Of a stretch of DNA of 64,000 nt, positions 63,241-64,000 are shown one piece after another. Source of the DNA: Heterocephalus glaber (Eukaryota > Chordata > Mammalia > Rodentia > Bathyergidae); NCBI RefSeq assembly GCF_000247695.1, contig NW_004624782.1:11995665-12059664 (forward strand), given 5' to 3'. The position numbers and the translations under genes were made by a program. Position 1 is the first letter of the stretch. The number at the start of each line of letters is the position of its first letter. The notes under the pieces are model-generated. The model was not told the origin of the DNA. It saw only the letters and a program-made list of their open reading frames with translations, and made no database searches.

Positions 63241-64000
63241 CTCTGGCCGTGTGTGGTGACTGCTGCAGACAGGCAGTGAGCGCAGCGGGGGTGTGACCCA
63301 TCTAAATGCCTCCCAGCTCTGAGGGCGCTGTATCGGCAGTTAGTGAACAGAGACAGGAGCAGCTTTGGGTCCCACATCCTGGGCCACCAAGCTGGGGACA
63401 GGACAGCCACTTTGGAGCCTCTTGGCTTCCTGAACCCTTCCACAGCCCTAGCCTGGATGGTCCTGTGTCTGCCCCCAGGGTCAGGCTGTGCAGGCACTGA
63501 CTGGCTTTTCACTCCCTGACCCCTGAGGCCATCTCCCGGGCTGCTCCTCCCTCCTCCGTGCCTCTCCCCCATCTGGGGGACAAAGCCTGTCCCTGGGGAA
63601 CCTGAGCCCAGCTGGGAAAGGCAGCCCTTCCCCCAGTACCTGGAGCCCTAGGGACCAATGGAGGCGACATAGCCACGGGGTGGGGCTGCAGCCCTGGGCT
63701 TAGATCCTCCAGGGTCAGTACTCTGTTCTCCACCAGGTGTTCAGATCAGCCCCCTGTGTGCCTCCGCAGAAAGCCACCCCCCATCAAGACTCATTTCCTC
63801 AAGTCACTCTGGTAGAACTGCCCCTGGAAGCCATGTTGAGAAGGTTCCGCAGGCACAGTGGGAGAGAGTGGCAGTCGATTGATTAGTCATGTCTGCCATG
63901 TACATGGAGGTGGAGAATGGCCCAGGCCTGCCTGGCTTTCCAGGGGCAGAATCCCAGGCCCAGACTCAGAGAGACCCAGGAGAGGGGTCTAACCTCAGAG

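Noticed and set aside
62039..64000. Search for IL21R exon 3 (CPDLVCYTDYL-like)
   Set aside because: No matching exon in any frame; intron 2 continues past the window.
1..64000. CRISPR array, operons, bacterial promoters or terminators
   Set aside because: No regularly spaced repeats and clear mammalian gene structure; these feature types do not apply.

Overview
This is mammalian nuclear DNA, almost certainly from a rodent. It has spliced, intron-rich genes with GT/AG junctions. It is full of 7SL-derived B1-type SINEs, B1-ID composite (B4-type) SINEs and a young, high-copy ID-like tRNA-derived SINE, plus old L1, MIR and MaLR-type LTR sequence. The SINE mix points to a non-murid rodent; I cannot name the species from the sequence alone.

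Two neighbouring class I cytokine receptor genes lie head to tail on the + strand, in the same order as the human 16p12 locus. From 1 to about 12,700 is the 3' part of IL4R (interleukin-4 receptor alpha). Eight coding exons are visible (662-12076), all with consistent splice phases. They encode the ectodomain, WSEWS motif, transmembrane helix, JAK box region and a long tyrosine-bearing tail. The signal-peptide exon lies left of the window. At about 41.6-42.1 kb is a GC-rich, CpG-dense promoter-like block with a good splice donor, which I infer to be the noncoding first exon of IL21R. The IL21R start codon and signal peptide exon is at 61963-62038. The rest of IL21R lies right of the window.

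The intergenic stretch (about 12.7-41.6 kb) holds a CpG-rich block near 16.2-16.9 kb with a strong CTCF-type motif. It also holds a 5.9 kb minus-strand gammaretrovirus-like endogenous provirus (20768-26666) with both LTRs but heavily deleted gag, pol and env, a probable solo LTR near 37.24-37.68 kb, and many SINEs. IL21R intron 1 (about 42.08-61.96 kb) is dominated by antisense L1 sequence. It carries an antisense, near full-length retrocopy of POMP (proteasome maturation protein) with an uninterrupted 141-codon reading frame and a clean 16-bp target-site duplication.

Functionally, IL4R and IL21R are paralogous partners of the common gamma chain. IL4R signals mainly through JAK1/JAK3 and STAT6, IL21R through JAK1/JAK3 and STAT3/STAT1. 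The most notable observations are the intact POMP retrocopy, the loss of the conserved Phe in the middle STAT6-docking motif of IL4R, and the candidate insulator between the two receptor genes. No prokaryotic features, CRISPR arrays or genuine tRNA genes were seen.
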